This document shows positions 17,230 to 26,187 of a stretch of DNA of 64,000 nucleotides, in pieces (the stretch's first letter is position 1; each line of letters opens with the position of its first letter). Below the pieces are notes generated by a model that made no database searches, was not told where the DNA came from, and was given only the letters and a program-made list of their open reading frames with translations. Source of the DNA: Novosphingobium sp. (lineage in GTDB: Bacteria > Pseudomonadota > Alphaproteobacteria > Sphingomonadales > Sphingomonadaceae). The stretch lies in NCBI GenBank assembly GCA_017745295.1, contig JAGHZR010000001.1, forward strand, positions 1 to 64,000. The letters are read 5' to 3'. A program made the translations under genes and the position numbers.

Positions 17230-18772
17230 AACCACGCGGCGCGCCGTGCTGGCGGGCGGGGCTGTCGCGCTCGCCACCGGTGCTGCGCCCGCCTTTGCTC
17301 GATCCCCTGTCTGGCCTCAGGTCGGCCGCTATGTCGGCGCGGAACAGCAGGGCGTGTTCGCCTTCCGGGGCATTCGATATGGCCGCGCGGCGCGTTTCGC
17401 CCGCGCTGTGGCCGAGCCGTGGGACGGCCCGCGCCTCGACGCGCAGGCCTTCGGCCCGATCTGCCCGCAGCGTGGGCTGGACGACCAACCGCAGTCCGAA
17501 GACTGCCTGTTCCTCAACGTCTGGGCACCCGAGTCCAACCCCGCCGCCAAGCGCGCCGTCATGGTCTATTTCCACGGCGGCGCCTACACCACCGGCTCGG
17601 TCACCGATCCGCTGACACAGGGCGCGAAGCTGGCCGCCGAGGGCGATGTGGTGGTCGTCACCGTCAACCACCGGCTCAATGCGCTAGGCTATGCCTGGCT
17701 GAGGCCCTTCGGCGCGAAATATGCGGACAGCGGCAATCTCGGCCAGCTCGACCTGATCCTCGCGCTGCAATGGGTGCGCATGCATATCGCCGCGTTCGGC
17801 GGCGATCCGGCGCGGGTCATGGTGTTCGGCCAGTCCGGCGGCGGCGCCAAGATCGCCACGCTCATGGCCATGCCCGCCGCCAAGGGCCTGTTCCACGCCG
17901 CCGCGACGATGAGCGGTCAGCAAGTGCAGGCCAGCGGCCCGATGCACGCCTGGGCGCGCACGCAGGCACTGATGGCGGCGCTCAAACTCGCGCCCGGCGA
18001 TGTCGAGGGACTGCGCATCATGCCCGTCGAACGGCTGATCGAGGGCCTGACTGCCACCGATCCGGTGATGGGCAGCGGCCCGCTTTACTTCGGCCCGGTG
18101 CTCGACATGACCAACCTGCCGCGCCACCCGTTCTGGCCCGATGCCGCGCCGCTGTCGCTCGCGGTACCGATGATCCTCGGCAACACGCATGAGGAGACCC
18201 GAGCCTTCCTCGATCCGCGCGGGGACAAGCTGAAAGGCCTCGACTGGAGCAACGTCGCGACACGCATGGGCCGCGAGGTAAAGATCGATCTCGACCCGCA
18301 ATGGGTGATCGACGAGTACCGCGCCCGCGAACCGGGCTGGAGCGTCGAGCAGGTGTTCTATGCCGCGACCACGGCAGGCCGCTCCTGGCCAGGGCAAGTG
18401 ATCGAGGCCGACGAGCGCGCCAAGGCTGGGGCACAGGCCACATGGGTCTATCAACTCGAACGCCCCTCCCCCGTCGATCCCCTGCGCGGCGCCGCGCATA
18501 CCGACGACATTCCCTATGTCTTCGGCACGCTCGACGCGCCGGGAAGCTTTTCGGGGACGGATGCCAATGCAAAGGCGCTGAGCAAGGCGATGATGGGCGC
18601 CTTTACGGGCCTCGCCAAGACCGGACAGCCGGGACTCGCGGACTGGACGAACTACGCCCTGCCCTCCCGCGCGACGATGGTCTTCGGGGACAGGGTCCGC
18701 ATGGAACACGACCCGCGCGGCTGGCAGCGCGAACTCTGGGCCAGGGCGCCCTACGTGCAGCCGGGCACCTGA
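17192..18772 (+). CDS. Secreted type-B carboxylesterase
   Basis: A 526-residue alpha/beta hydrolase. The N-terminus ETTRRAVLAGGAVALATGAA has an RR-type (Tat-like) signal. Catalytic features: oxyanion hole HGGAY near 128, nucleophile Ser in VFGQSGGG (about S215) and a late His in AAHTDDIPYVFG. Cys91 and Cys105 may form the usual disulfide. The family includes para-nitrobenzyl and feruloyl-type esterases. Being the last gene of a kdu operon, it might remove ester groups from pectin fragments in the periplasm; that is inference. Confidence 0.85.
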   Translation: MPFPLQEATSGAETTRRAVLAGGAVALATGAAPAFARSPVWPQVGRYVGAEQQGVFAFRGIRYGRAARFARAVAEPWDGPRLDAQAFGPICPQRGLDDQPQSEDCLFLNVWAPESNPAAKRAVMVYFHGGAYTTGSVTDPLTQGAKLAAEGDVVVVTVNHRLNALGYAWLRPFGAKYADSGNLGQLDLILALQWVRMHIAAFGGDPARVMVFGQSGGGAKIATLMAMPAAKGLFHAAATMSGQQVQASGPMHAWARTQALMAALKLAPGDVEGLRIMPVERLIEGLTATDPVMGSGPLYFGPVLDMTNLPRHPFWPDAAPLSLAVPMILGNTHEETRAFLDPRGDKLKGLDWSNVATRMGREVKIDLDPQWVIDEYRAREPGWSVEQVFYAATTAGRSWPGQVIEADERAKAGAQATWVYQLERPSPVDPLRGAAHTDDIPYVFGTLDAPGSFSGTDANAKALSKAMMGAFTGLAKTGQPGLADWTNYALPSRATMVFGDRVRMEHDPRGWQRELWARAPYVQPGT

Positions 18773-18775
18773 CGG

Positions 18776-19057
18776 TCAGGCGAACGCGGCCCAGAGCAAC
18801 CCGGCCACGACGCCCACCTGCACGGCCACGATCGCGCGCAAGCGATTGACGAAAGGCTGCTTGCGCGTCTTGTGCCGCAGGACATGCCGCGCCAGCAACG
18901 CGCCGGGCGAACCGCCAAGCGCGGCAAGTGTCAGCAACCGCCGCTCGGGCACACGTCGCCCACCCGCCATCGCCCGCTCCTTGTCGAAGGCAAACACAAA
19001 GAAGGTCATGAAATTCACCAGGCCGAGATAGCCCGCAAGCAGCGCATTCATGGTCAT
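18776..19057 (-). CDS. DUF1294 small membrane protein
   Basis: A 93-residue protein with two or three hydrophobic segments and the DUF1294 hallmark FDKERA near residue 24, followed by RRVPERRLLTLAALGGSPGA and RHKTRKQPF. Function unknown for the family. Start taken as ATG 19057 (MTMNALLAG); 19051 is also possible. It is convergent with the esterase, 3 bases apart. Confidence 0.8.
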   Translation of the reverse strand: MTMNALLAGYLGLVNFMTFFVFAFDKERAMAGGRRVPERRLLTLAALGGSPGALLARHVLRHKTRKQPFVNRLRAIVAVQVGVVAGLLWAAFA

Positions 19058-19178
19058 GCCCGGCGCTTTTCCAGCCCGGCGCCGCCGCGTCCAGCCCAAA
19101 GCTATTCACAAGACTGGCCGGATTGCCCCCAAACTGTCATCATGGCATGCAAGGGGCAATCGCTGTAACGGAGCAGAT

Positions 19179-21377
19179 GTGAAGACCCAGGATATGCTCG
19201 AAATTCGCGAAACCGTCGAAGAACAGGAAAGCGGCGCGGCCGAAGATCTTTCCACCCAGCCCGCGCGGTTCTTCAATCGCGAGAAAAGCTGGCTCGCGTT
19301 CAACGAGCGCGTTCTCGCGGAAGCCACCAATCCGAACTATCCTCTGCTCGAACGGCTGCGCTTCCTGTCGATCTCCGGCAGCAATATCGACGAATTCCTG
19401 ATGGTCCGCGTGGCCGGTCTCGCCGGGCAGGTGCGCCGCCAGATCGAGGAAATCTCGACCGACGGCCTCACCCCCTCGCAGGCGCTCGCCTCCACGCACG
19501 AGAAAGTGCTCGAACTCGAACAGATCCAGCAGGACACCTGGGCGGATCTCAAGCTGCAACTGGCCGAAGCCGGTATCCGCGTGATCGGCGACGAACGCCT
19601 CGACGCAGATCGCGAAGCCTGGCTGCGCAGCTACTTCCTCGGGCAGGTCATGCCCGTCATCACGCCTCAGGCGATCGACCCGGCCCACCCCTTCCCCTTC
19701 GTCGCCAACCAGGGCATCGGCGTGATGTTCGCGCTGACCCGCCTCGCCGACGATGCGCCGGTCATGGAAATGGTCCTGATCCCCGCCCCCCTGCCGCGCT
19801 TTGTGCGCATTCCGGGCGAGGAAGCAGCGTGGATCTCGATCGAGGACCTCATCTGCCGCAACGCCGGTGAACTGTTCCCCGGCTTCGGCGTCAACGGCCA
19901 CGGCGTGTTCCGCATCCTGCGCGACAGCGACATCGAGATCGAGGAAGATGCCGAGGATCTGGTGCGATACTACCGCACCGCGATCCAGCGCCGCCGCCGC
20001 GGCATCGTCATCGTGCTCCAGCTTCAGGGCGCTTTCGACCCTTCGGCCGAGGAACTGCTGCGCAACCAGCTCGGCCTCGACAAGGCCCTCATCATGAAGA
20101 CCGAGGGCCTGATCGGCTTCTCCGGCCTTTCCGCGATCTGCGACGAGGACCGGCCGGAACTCAAGTTCGAACCCTATACACCCCGCTATCCCGAGCGCAT
20201 TCTCGAACATGACGGCGATATCTTCGCCGCCATCCGTGAGAAGGACATCGTCGTCCAGCACCCCTACGAGAGCTTCGAGGTGGTGATCGACTTCCTGCGC
20301 CAGGCCGCGCGCGACCCGGATGTGGTCGCGATCAAGCAGACGCTCTACCGTGCCGGCAAGCAGTCCGCGATCATCTCGGCGCTGATCTATGCCGCCGAGC
20401 AAGGCAAGTCGGTAACCGCCGTGGTCGAGCTGAAGGCCCGCTTCGACGAGGAGCAGAACCTGCTCTGGGCCAGCCAGCTCGAACGCGCGGGCGTTCAGGT
20501 GATCTACGGCTTCGTGGATTGGAAGACCCACGCCAAGACCTCGATGATCGTGCGCCGCGAAGGCGACATGAGCAACGGCGGCGGCTATCGCACCTACTGC
20601 CACTTCGGCACCGGCAACTACCACCCGATCACCGCGCGCATCTATACCGACTTGTCCTATTTCACCGCCGACCCGGTGATCGGGCGCGACGTCGGGCGCC
20701 TGTTCAACTTCATCACCGGCTATGTCGAACCCAAAGTCACCGAGTGCCTGTCGATCTCGCCGATCTCGCTGCGCTCCACGCTCTACGACTGCATAGACGC
20801 CGAGATAGAGAATGCCCGCAGCGGCAAACCGGCGGTAATCTGGGCAAAGCTCAATTCGCTGACCGACCCCGACCTGATCGACCGCCTCTACGCCGCCAGC
20901 AAGGCCGGGGTGGACATCGATCTGGTGGTTCGCGGCATCTGCTGCCTGCGTCCGGGGATCGAGGGCCTGTCCGAGAATATCGCGGTGAAATCGGTAATCG
21001 GCCGCTTCCTCGAACACTGCCGTATCTGGGCTTTCGCCAACGGCGAGGAAATGCCCAACCGCCGCGCCCGCGTGTTCATCACCTCGGCCGACGGGATGAG
21101 CCGCAATCTCGACCGCCGCGTCGAGGTCATGGTGCCGATCACCAACAAGACCGTGCACGACCAGGTGCTCGACCAGGTCATGCTGGCCAATCTGCTGGAC
21201 ACCGAACAGTCCTGGATTCTCCATCCCGACGGCACTTCGGAGCGGGTGGGAGAGAGCGACAACCCGTTCAATCTCCACCGCTATTTCATGACCAACCCGT
21301 CGCTTTCAGGGCGCGGTGCATCGCTTGCCAGTGGACGAAAGGTGCCAAAGCTCTCGCTAAGACGCGGCAACATCTGA
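19179..21377 (+). CDS. ppk: Polyphosphate kinase 1
   Basis: Polymerises ATP gamma-phosphate into polyphosphate. About 732 residues, normal for Ppk1. Motifs: N-terminal FFNREKSWLAFNERVL and LSISGSNIDEFLMVRV; the catalytic histidine region DWKTHAKTSMIVRR; CHFGTGNYHPITARIYTDLS; and RVFITSADGMSRNLDRRVEV near the end. A GTG at 19179 behind CGGAGC is preferred; ATG 19194 is the alternative. ppx follows after 48 bases. Confidence 0.95.
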   Translation: MKTQDMLEIRETVEEQESGAAEDLSTQPARFFNREKSWLAFNERVLAEATNPNYPLLERLRFLSISGSNIDEFLMVRVAGLAGQVRRQIEEISTDGLTPSQALASTHEKVLELEQIQQDTWADLKLQLAEAGIRVIGDERLDADREAWLRSYFLGQVMPVITPQAIDPAHPFPFVANQGIGVMFALTRLADDAPVMEMVLIPAPLPRFVRIPGEEAAWISIEDLICRNAGELFPGFGVNGHGVFRILRDSDIEIEEDAEDLVRYYRTAIQRRRRGIVIVLQLQGAFDPSAEELLRNQLGLDKALIMKTEGLIGFSGLSAICDEDRPELKFEPYTPRYPERILEHDGDIFAAIREKDIVVQHPYESFEVVIDFLRQAARDPDVVAIKQTLYRAGKQSAIISALIYAAEQGKSVTAVVELKARFDEEQNLLWASQLERAGVQVIYGFVDWKTHAKTSMIVRREGDMSNGGGYRTYCHFGTGNYHPITARIYTDLSYFTADPVIGRDVGRLFNFITGYVEPKVTECLSISPISLRSTLYDCIDAEIENARSGKPAVIWAKLNSLTDPDLIDRLYAASKAGVDIDLVVRGICCLRPGIEGLSENIAVKSVIGRFLEHCRIWAFANGEEMPNRRARVFITSADGMSRNLDRRVEVMVPITNKTVHDQVLDQVMLANLLDTEQSWILHPDGTSERVGESDNPFNLHRYFMTNPSLSGRGASLASGRKVPKLSLRRGNI

Positions 21378-21425
21378 CATAGGGAGCGCAGGCTGCCCGC
21401 TCCTGGGCGATTCGTCTGACACGGA

Positions 21426-22907
21426 ATGATCGGCATTAGCCAAAGCTGCGAAAAGCGCGCAATCATCGACATCGGTTCGAATACCGTGCGCATGGTCGTA
21501 TATAACGGACCGCAACGTGCCCCGGTCGTCATCCTGAACGAGAAGGTCAATGCCCGGCTCGGCCGCGACCTGGGCAAGACCGGGGCGATCAACGAAAAGT
21601 CGATGAAGACCGCGCTGGTGGCGCTTTCCCGCTTCGCGGGACTGCTGCGGCTGCTCGACGTCAAGGATGTGGAGTGCGTGGCCACCGCCGCCGCGCGCGA
21701 TGCCTCCAACGGCAAGACCTTCCTCGATGCCGTGCGCGAATTCGGCCTCTCGCCCCGCCTGCTCTCGGGCGAGGAGGAGGCTCGCGCCAGCGCCACCGGC
21801 GTGATCGCGGCCTTCCCCGGCGCCCACGGCATCGCTGCCGACCTCGGCGGCGGCAGCCTCGAACTCGTCGAGATCGCAGATGGACGCAGCACCGGCGGCA
21901 TCACCCTGCCGCTCGGCACCCTGCGCCTGCCGGACCTCCGCGCGGCGGGCGAGGAGAAATTCTCCGAAACCGTGAAGAAGGGCCTCGACAAGGCAGGCTG
22001 GGATCGCGGACGCGGCCAGCCACTCTACATCGTCGGCGGCTCCTGGCGCGCGCTCGCGCTGCAAGCCATGCGCGCGCTCGACTTCCCGGTGGACGACCCC
22101 CACGGCTTCGAACTGCCCGCCTCCGAAGCCCTGCGCCTCGCGCGGATTTTCGCCAGGGGCAAGCTCAACGACGTCGACCCGCGCATCTCCGCAAGCCGCC
22201 TCGCCACTCTGCCCGATGCCGCCGCGCTGATGGTGGAAGTGATCGCCCGGCTCAAGCCCTCCAAGCTGGTGTTCTCCTCCTGGGGCCTGCGCGAAGGCCT
22301 GCTCCACGCCCAGCTTCCCGCCGAAATCCAGGCACAGGACCCGATGCTCGCCAGCGTCGCCGGGTTCTCCGCCTCGGCCCGCGTCACCGCCGAGGACGCC
22401 ATGGCCCTCGCCCGCTGGACCGCGCCGGTCTGCCGCGAGGAACCGCAGGACCGCCAGCTTCGTCAGGCCTCGGGCCTGCTCGCCCTTGCCGCGATGCGCA
22501 CCGAACCGAACCTGCGCACCGAGGAAGCCATGACCTGGGCGCTGCGCAAGCGCTGGATCGGCCTCGACATGCACGGACGCGGGATGATGGCGATGACCGT
22601 CTTCGCCAATTCCGGCCAGACCGAAGTGCCCGAACAGTTCACCCGCCTCGCCTCGCAGGAAGACCTCGACCGCGCGATCGGATGGGGTCTCGCCGTGCGC
22701 CTCTGCCGCCGCCTGACCGGATGCACCGCGCACGGCCTTGCCCGCAGTTCGATCCGGGGCGAGGACGGCAAGCTGATCCTCACACTCGATCCCTCGATGC
22801 GCCCGCTCTACAGTCCGGGCGTGGCCAAGGACCACAAGGCTCTGGCCGACTGGCTCGGGCTGGAGTGCGAGGTGCGCGATCCCAGTGGGATGGCTTTGGT
22901 CGATTGA
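21426..22907 (+). CDS. ppx: Exopolyphosphatase (Ppx/GppA family)
   Basis: Releases phosphate from polyphosphate ends, the counterpart of Ppk. The 493-residue sequence shows the actin-like fold motifs IIDIGSNTVRMVVY near residue 13, GEEEARASATGV near 117 and ADLGGGSLELVEI near 139, with a C-terminal helical extension. Some members hydrolyse pppGpp instead; the ppk-ppx pairing favours polyphosphate. Confidence 0.92.
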   Translation: MIGISQSCEKRAIIDIGSNTVRMVVYNGPQRAPVVILNEKVNARLGRDLGKTGAINEKSMKTALVALSRFAGLLRLLDVKDVECVATAAARDASNGKTFLDAVREFGLSPRLLSGEEEARASATGVIAAFPGAHGIAADLGGGSLELVEIADGRSTGGITLPLGTLRLPDLRAAGEEKFSETVKKGLDKAGWDRGRGQPLYIVGGSWRALALQAMRALDFPVDDPHGFELPASEALRLARIFARGKLNDVDPRISASRLATLPDAAALMVEVIARLKPSKLVFSSWGLREGLLHAQLPAEIQAQDPMLASVAGFSASARVTAEDAMALARWTAPVCREEPQDRQLRQASGLLALAAMRTEPNLRTEEAMTWALRKRWIGLDMHGRGMMAMTVFANSGQTEVPEQFTRLASQEDLDRAIGWGLAVRLCRRLTGCTAHGLARSSIRGEDGKLILTLDPSMRPLYSPGVAKDHKALADWLGLECEVRDPSGMALVD

Positions 22908-22923
22908 AGGTTTGAAGTGAAAG

Positions 22924-23211
22924 CAGGGGGCCATCGCCCCCTGCACCCCCGGTACTGGCTAGCTTGTGCATTGCCTATCGGTGGTGTGTGCATTGCGGGG
23001 TGTTCGGGTCTCCCGGCGAGAGGGGGCGCCGGAATGTGGCCGAGCGCCTGATCTCCACGAAGTGACTATCCATATTTCGTCATTGCGAGCGTAGCGAAGC
23101 AATGACGAAGTAGCTTCGCGCCGGAAGACCCGAAAACCCTGCAATGCGCACACTACCGCTAGGCGAGGCCGAACGCCGACAGTACCGGGGTGCAGGGGCG
23201 ATGGCCCCTGC
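22924..23211. repeat. 288-bp imperfect palindromic element
   Basis: The left arm (about 22924-23028) and right arm (about 23117-23211) are imperfect reverse complements over roughly 100 bases. The outer tips are GCAGGGGGCCATCGCCCCC and its partner GGGGCGATGGCCCCTGC, which are also hairpins by themselves. Inner arms share GTGCATTGCGGGGTGTTCGG with a matching reverse complement. The centre holds TCATTGCGAGCGTAGCGAAG. There is no coding capacity. It separates ppx from the secretion operon and resembles a non-autonomous (MITE-like) element. Confidence 0.7.
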
Positions 23212-23223
23212 TCTTCCCTTTTA

Positions 23224-24255
23224 TTACCCGACTAGGCTCGCACTCTCGGCAATCGCGGAAATCCCGCGCTTCCCCCCCTGCCGGTCGAGCTGCACGACGA
23301 TATCGATCACCGAGGCCGCATATTCCAGCGTCTCCGCCCGCGTTAGCCCAATCCCCGTCTGCATCGACATCAGCGCGATCTGTTCGAGCGCGCCGCGCGG
23401 GGTGTTTGCGTGGACGGTGGAGAACGAGCCGGGGTGCCCGGTATTGATCGCCCGCAGGAACGAGACGGTTTCGCTGCCGCGCAGCTCGCCCAGCACGATA
23501 CGGTCGGGGCGGAGGCGCAGGGCGGCCTGGAGCAGGTCGTTGGCCGAGACCTTGGCCTCGCCGAGTTCGCCTTTCACCGCGATCAGACCGACGCCGTTGG
23601 CGCCCGGAAGGCGCAGTTCGGCGGTATCCTCGACGAGGACCACGCGCTCGTGCTGCGGAATTTCAGAGAGCATGGCGTTGAGGAACGTCGTCTTGCCGGT
23701 CGAGGTGCCGCCGGAGATCAGGATCGTGCGGCGACGGCGGATGGCGTCGCGCAGGAAGGCGATCGGCTGGGCCATGGGATCGGGCGTCGGTTCCTCCACC
23801 GGCGCGGCGATCGGGCCGCGGTCGTAGGCATCGAGCGGCAGCTCCAGCAGGCGGTGGCGGCGGATCGCCATGGCCCAGTTGGCGCGCGTGGCGGGCGGGC
23901 CGACGAGCTGGATGCGGGCGCCGCTCTGGTTTCCGTAGCCGGGCAGCGTGGCGGAGAGCAGTGGGTGCTCGCGGTTGATGCCCTGGTGGCTGATCCGCGC
24001 GACCTGTTCGGCGAGGCACTGGAGCAGGCGATTGTCCATTTCCGGCAAGGCGATGTGCTGCATGCCGGGGTGGGCGGCGTCTTCCACCCAGATCTCGCCG
24101 GGGCGGTTGACGAGGATTTCGGTGACGGTCTCGCGGTCCAGCCAGGGCCGCAGCGGCGCGAGGTAGGCATCGAGATAGACCGAGCGGGCAGCGGTCTGAG
24201 GCGGTTGCGCCTCAGGCACCGGCGCGGTTCCTTGCAGGGTCAGGATATCGGCCAT
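23224..24255 (-). CDS. virB11: VirB11-type traffic ATPase
   Basis: A 343-residue hexameric AAA-like ATPase of type IV secretion on the inner face of the inner membrane. Features: N-terminal domain with VTEILVNRPGEIWVE, Walker A GGTSTGKTT near 180, RLRPDRIVLGELRG (Walker B region) and the His box TGHPGSFSTVHANTPRGALE. It is last in the operon, 6 bases after virB10. Confidence 0.94.
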   Translation of the reverse strand: MADILTLQGTAPVPEAQPPQTAARSVYLDAYLAPLRPWLDRETVTEILVNRPGEIWVEDAAHPGMQHIALPEMDNRLLQCLAEQVARISHQGINREHPLLSATLPGYGNQSGARIQLVGPPATRANWAMAIRRHRLLELPLDAYDRGPIAAPVEEPTPDPMAQPIAFLRDAIRRRRTILISGGTSTGKTTFLNAMLSEIPQHERVVLVEDTAELRLPGANGVGLIAVKGELGEAKVSANDLLQAALRLRPDRIVLGELRGSETVSFLRAINTGHPGSFSTVHANTPRGALEQIALMSMQTGIGLTRAETLEYAASVIDIVVQLDRQGGKRGISAIAESASLVG

Positions 24256-24261
24256 CGCGCG

Positions 24262-25347
24262 TCACTGTGCCTGGCTGAAATCGAGGTCCTTGGCGGTAAA
24301 GACCCGGATCGGCTCACCCTGGCGGACGCGGATCGTCGGGCCGACGGTGCCGCTCTGCTGGACCGCCGCCGCCGCCGCCGACTGACCGCCGCCGATCACG
24401 ACGCTGGAGCCGCTGGTGGCAAGGGTCGAAAGTCCGCCGACGACCGAGAGCAGCATGGCCGAACCGAAGCGCTCGAAGAAGTGGGTGTTCACCTTGCCGG
24501 GAAGGCCGGTTTCGCCGCCGAAGGCGATAGCGGGCGAGCCGAGGTTCACCGAGACGCCGTCCGGGCGAATCAGGCGGCTCCAGATCACGTAGGCGCGCTT
24601 CTGCCCGGCGGTGAGGCCGCTCTTGTACTGGCCGATCAGACGCGAGGAGCGCGGGATCAGCGTGCGCTTGCCGTCGAAGCTGCGCACGTCGGTCGAGACG
24701 ATGGCGCGGACGTAGCCGGGCACGTCGGTATCGATCGCGGTTTCCAGCACGGCGGGGATCAGGGTGCCCTGGGTCACGGTGGTGGCGGGATCGAAAGTGC
24801 GCGAGGCGGCGGCGGTGCTGCCGGTGCCGCCGATGCGGGCGGCGAAATCGTCGTTGGCATTACCGCCCTTGGCGTCTCCGGCGGGTCCGACGGCGGGGAT
24901 CGTCACCGCATTGCCGCCCGCGTCGAAGACGACGGTGGGATTGGCGAAAGGATTGGCTTCGGGTGCAGGCGCCGCGCCGGGAGCGGCGGCAAGGACCGGA
25001 GCCGGCGCCGGAGCAGGCAGGGCGGCGGGCGTCGCTTCGGGCTGGGCCACGGCGCCGACCGGCGCGGGCGCGGCGGGGGCGGGCACGACCGGCGCCGGAG
25101 CGGCAGGCTGCGGCTGCGCGGCCGGTCCATTGCGCACCGAATCCATCGACCAGAGCGTCAGCCCGCCCAGCGCCGCGACGATCAGGACACCGGCGGCAAG
25201 GCCAAGGCCGTCGGCCTTCTTGCGCTGGCTGACTTGCGGCATGACGTTGCGCGTGGCCAGATCGATGACCTGTGCGCCCTCGCCGTCGCGCGGATCGGTG
25301 GCGGCGGCCTTGTCGAACCTCTCGTTCAGAGTAGAATTGGGCGCCAT
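24262..25347 (-). CDS. virB10: VirB10-type core complex protein
   Basis: A 361-residue TrbI/VirB10 protein spanning both membranes: cytoplasmic tail, one TM near 47-67 (GLGLAAGVLIVAALGGLTLW), a Pro/Ala-rich periplasmic linker of about 50 residues, then the C-terminal beta-barrel domain with RTLIPRSSRLIGQYKSGL and the end TIRVRQGEPIRVFTAKDLDF. It lies 3 bases after virB9. Confidence 0.93.
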   Translation of the reverse strand: MAPNSTLNERFDKAAATDPRDGEGAQVIDLATRNVMPQVSQRKKADGLGLAAGVLIVAALGGLTLWSMDSVRNGPAAQPQPAAPAPVVPAPAAPAPVGAVAQPEATPAALPAPAPAPVLAAAPGAAPAPEANPFANPTVVFDAGGNAVTIPAVGPAGDAKGGNANDDFAARIGGTGSTAAASRTFDPATTVTQGTLIPAVLETAIDTDVPGYVRAIVSTDVRSFDGKRTLIPRSSRLIGQYKSGLTAGQKRAYVIWSRLIRPDGVSVNLGSPAIAFGGETGLPGKVNTHFFERFGSAMLLSVVGGLSTLATSGSSVVIGGGQSAAAAAVQQSGTVGPTIRVRQGEPIRVFTAKDLDFSQAQ

Positions 25348-25350
25348 GGA

Positions 25351-26187
25351 TCAGTTCCCCTGAGAGTTCGTTGCGCCGGTCGAAGCAGGCGCGGCGGTGG
25401 CGACGGCGGTCATTCCGGCATTCGGCGTGGTAGTTGCAGGCGCCGGGCGCGAGGCCACGGGGCGCGCGTTGACCAGTTCGGCACTGGCTTTGCCCGAGCG
25501 CAGGATGATATTGTCCGGCACTTCGTCGAGCACGATCATGGCACCGCGCACGGCGTAGTTCACCGGGCCTTCGTCGCCCTTCTCGTTGGTCACGAGGATC
25601 GCCGGGACCGAAGATTTCTCCGGCCAGAGCAGATAGGTCGAATTGCCGTCGTCATAGATGCGGGTGGGCAGCAGCTTCGCCGCGCCGACGCGCTTCCATT
25701 CGAAGTTGAGCGCCGCCGGATCGGTCGGCAGCGCGGCGGGATCGCCGGCGGCCAGCGCCTGCTCGTCCGGATCGAGGCCAGCGGTCTGCGGGGCGCCCGG
25801 TGCGGCATCTGCCGGTTCGTCCTTGTAGGTGAAGCGCAGCATGTAGAGCGGGCGCGACCTGGGCGAGGCGACGAGGTCGAAGAAATAGGTGTGGCGGTTG
25901 GTCACGACCGTCATGTTGGTGCGCGCACCGGCAGCCAGCGGCTTCACGAACAGCAGATCAGCGCGCTTGTTCGGGGTGATCTGCCAGGTCTGCGAATCGC
26001 CGACCGCGACATTCTCGATCGCCTCGTTCTTGCCGAAGGCGATGGTCGCCTGAACACCGGTGCGACCATCGATCCGCACGACCTCGTTCTCGGCATAGGC
26101 ATGCTGGACGAGGCGCTCGTCGGCCAGAGCGGGAGCCGCCGCAAGGCTCATGGCCAGACCGGCCGTCGCGGCCAGGGCGCGAATCAT
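25351..26187 (-). CDS. virB9: VirB9-type core complex protein
   Basis: A 278-residue periplasmic/outer-membrane partner of VirB10 with a signal peptide (MIRALAATAGLAMSLAAAPALA). The middle carries NRHTYFFDLVASPRSRPLYM and the C-terminal domain DDGNSTYLLWPEKSSVPAIL, both typical. An Ala/Pro/Thr-rich tail of about 45 residues follows. The start overlaps the virB6 stop by 4 bases, so nothing separates virB6 from virB9. Confidence 0.92.
   Translation of the reverse strand: MIRALAATAGLAMSLAAAPALADERLVQHAYAENEVVRIDGRTGVQATIAFGKNEAIENVAVGDSQTWQITPNKRADLLFVKPLAAGARTNMTVVTNRHTYFFDLVASPRSRPLYMLRFTYKDEPADAAPGAPQTAGLDPDEQALAAGDPAALPTDPAALNFEWKRVGAAKLLPTRIYDDGNSTYLLWPEKSSVPAILVTNEKGDEGPVNYAVRGAMIVLDEVPDNIILRSGKASAELVNARPVASRPAPATTTPNAGMTAVATAAPASTGATNSQGN

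Noticed and set aside
19134..19151. Possible Pho box ahead of ppk (CTGTCAT-CATG-GCATGCA)
   Set aside because: Only the first half-site matches; the second does not, so it is not called although phosphate control of ppk would make sense.
22924..23211. Insertion sequence
   Set aside because: No transposase frame inside or beside the palindrome; called a repeat element only.
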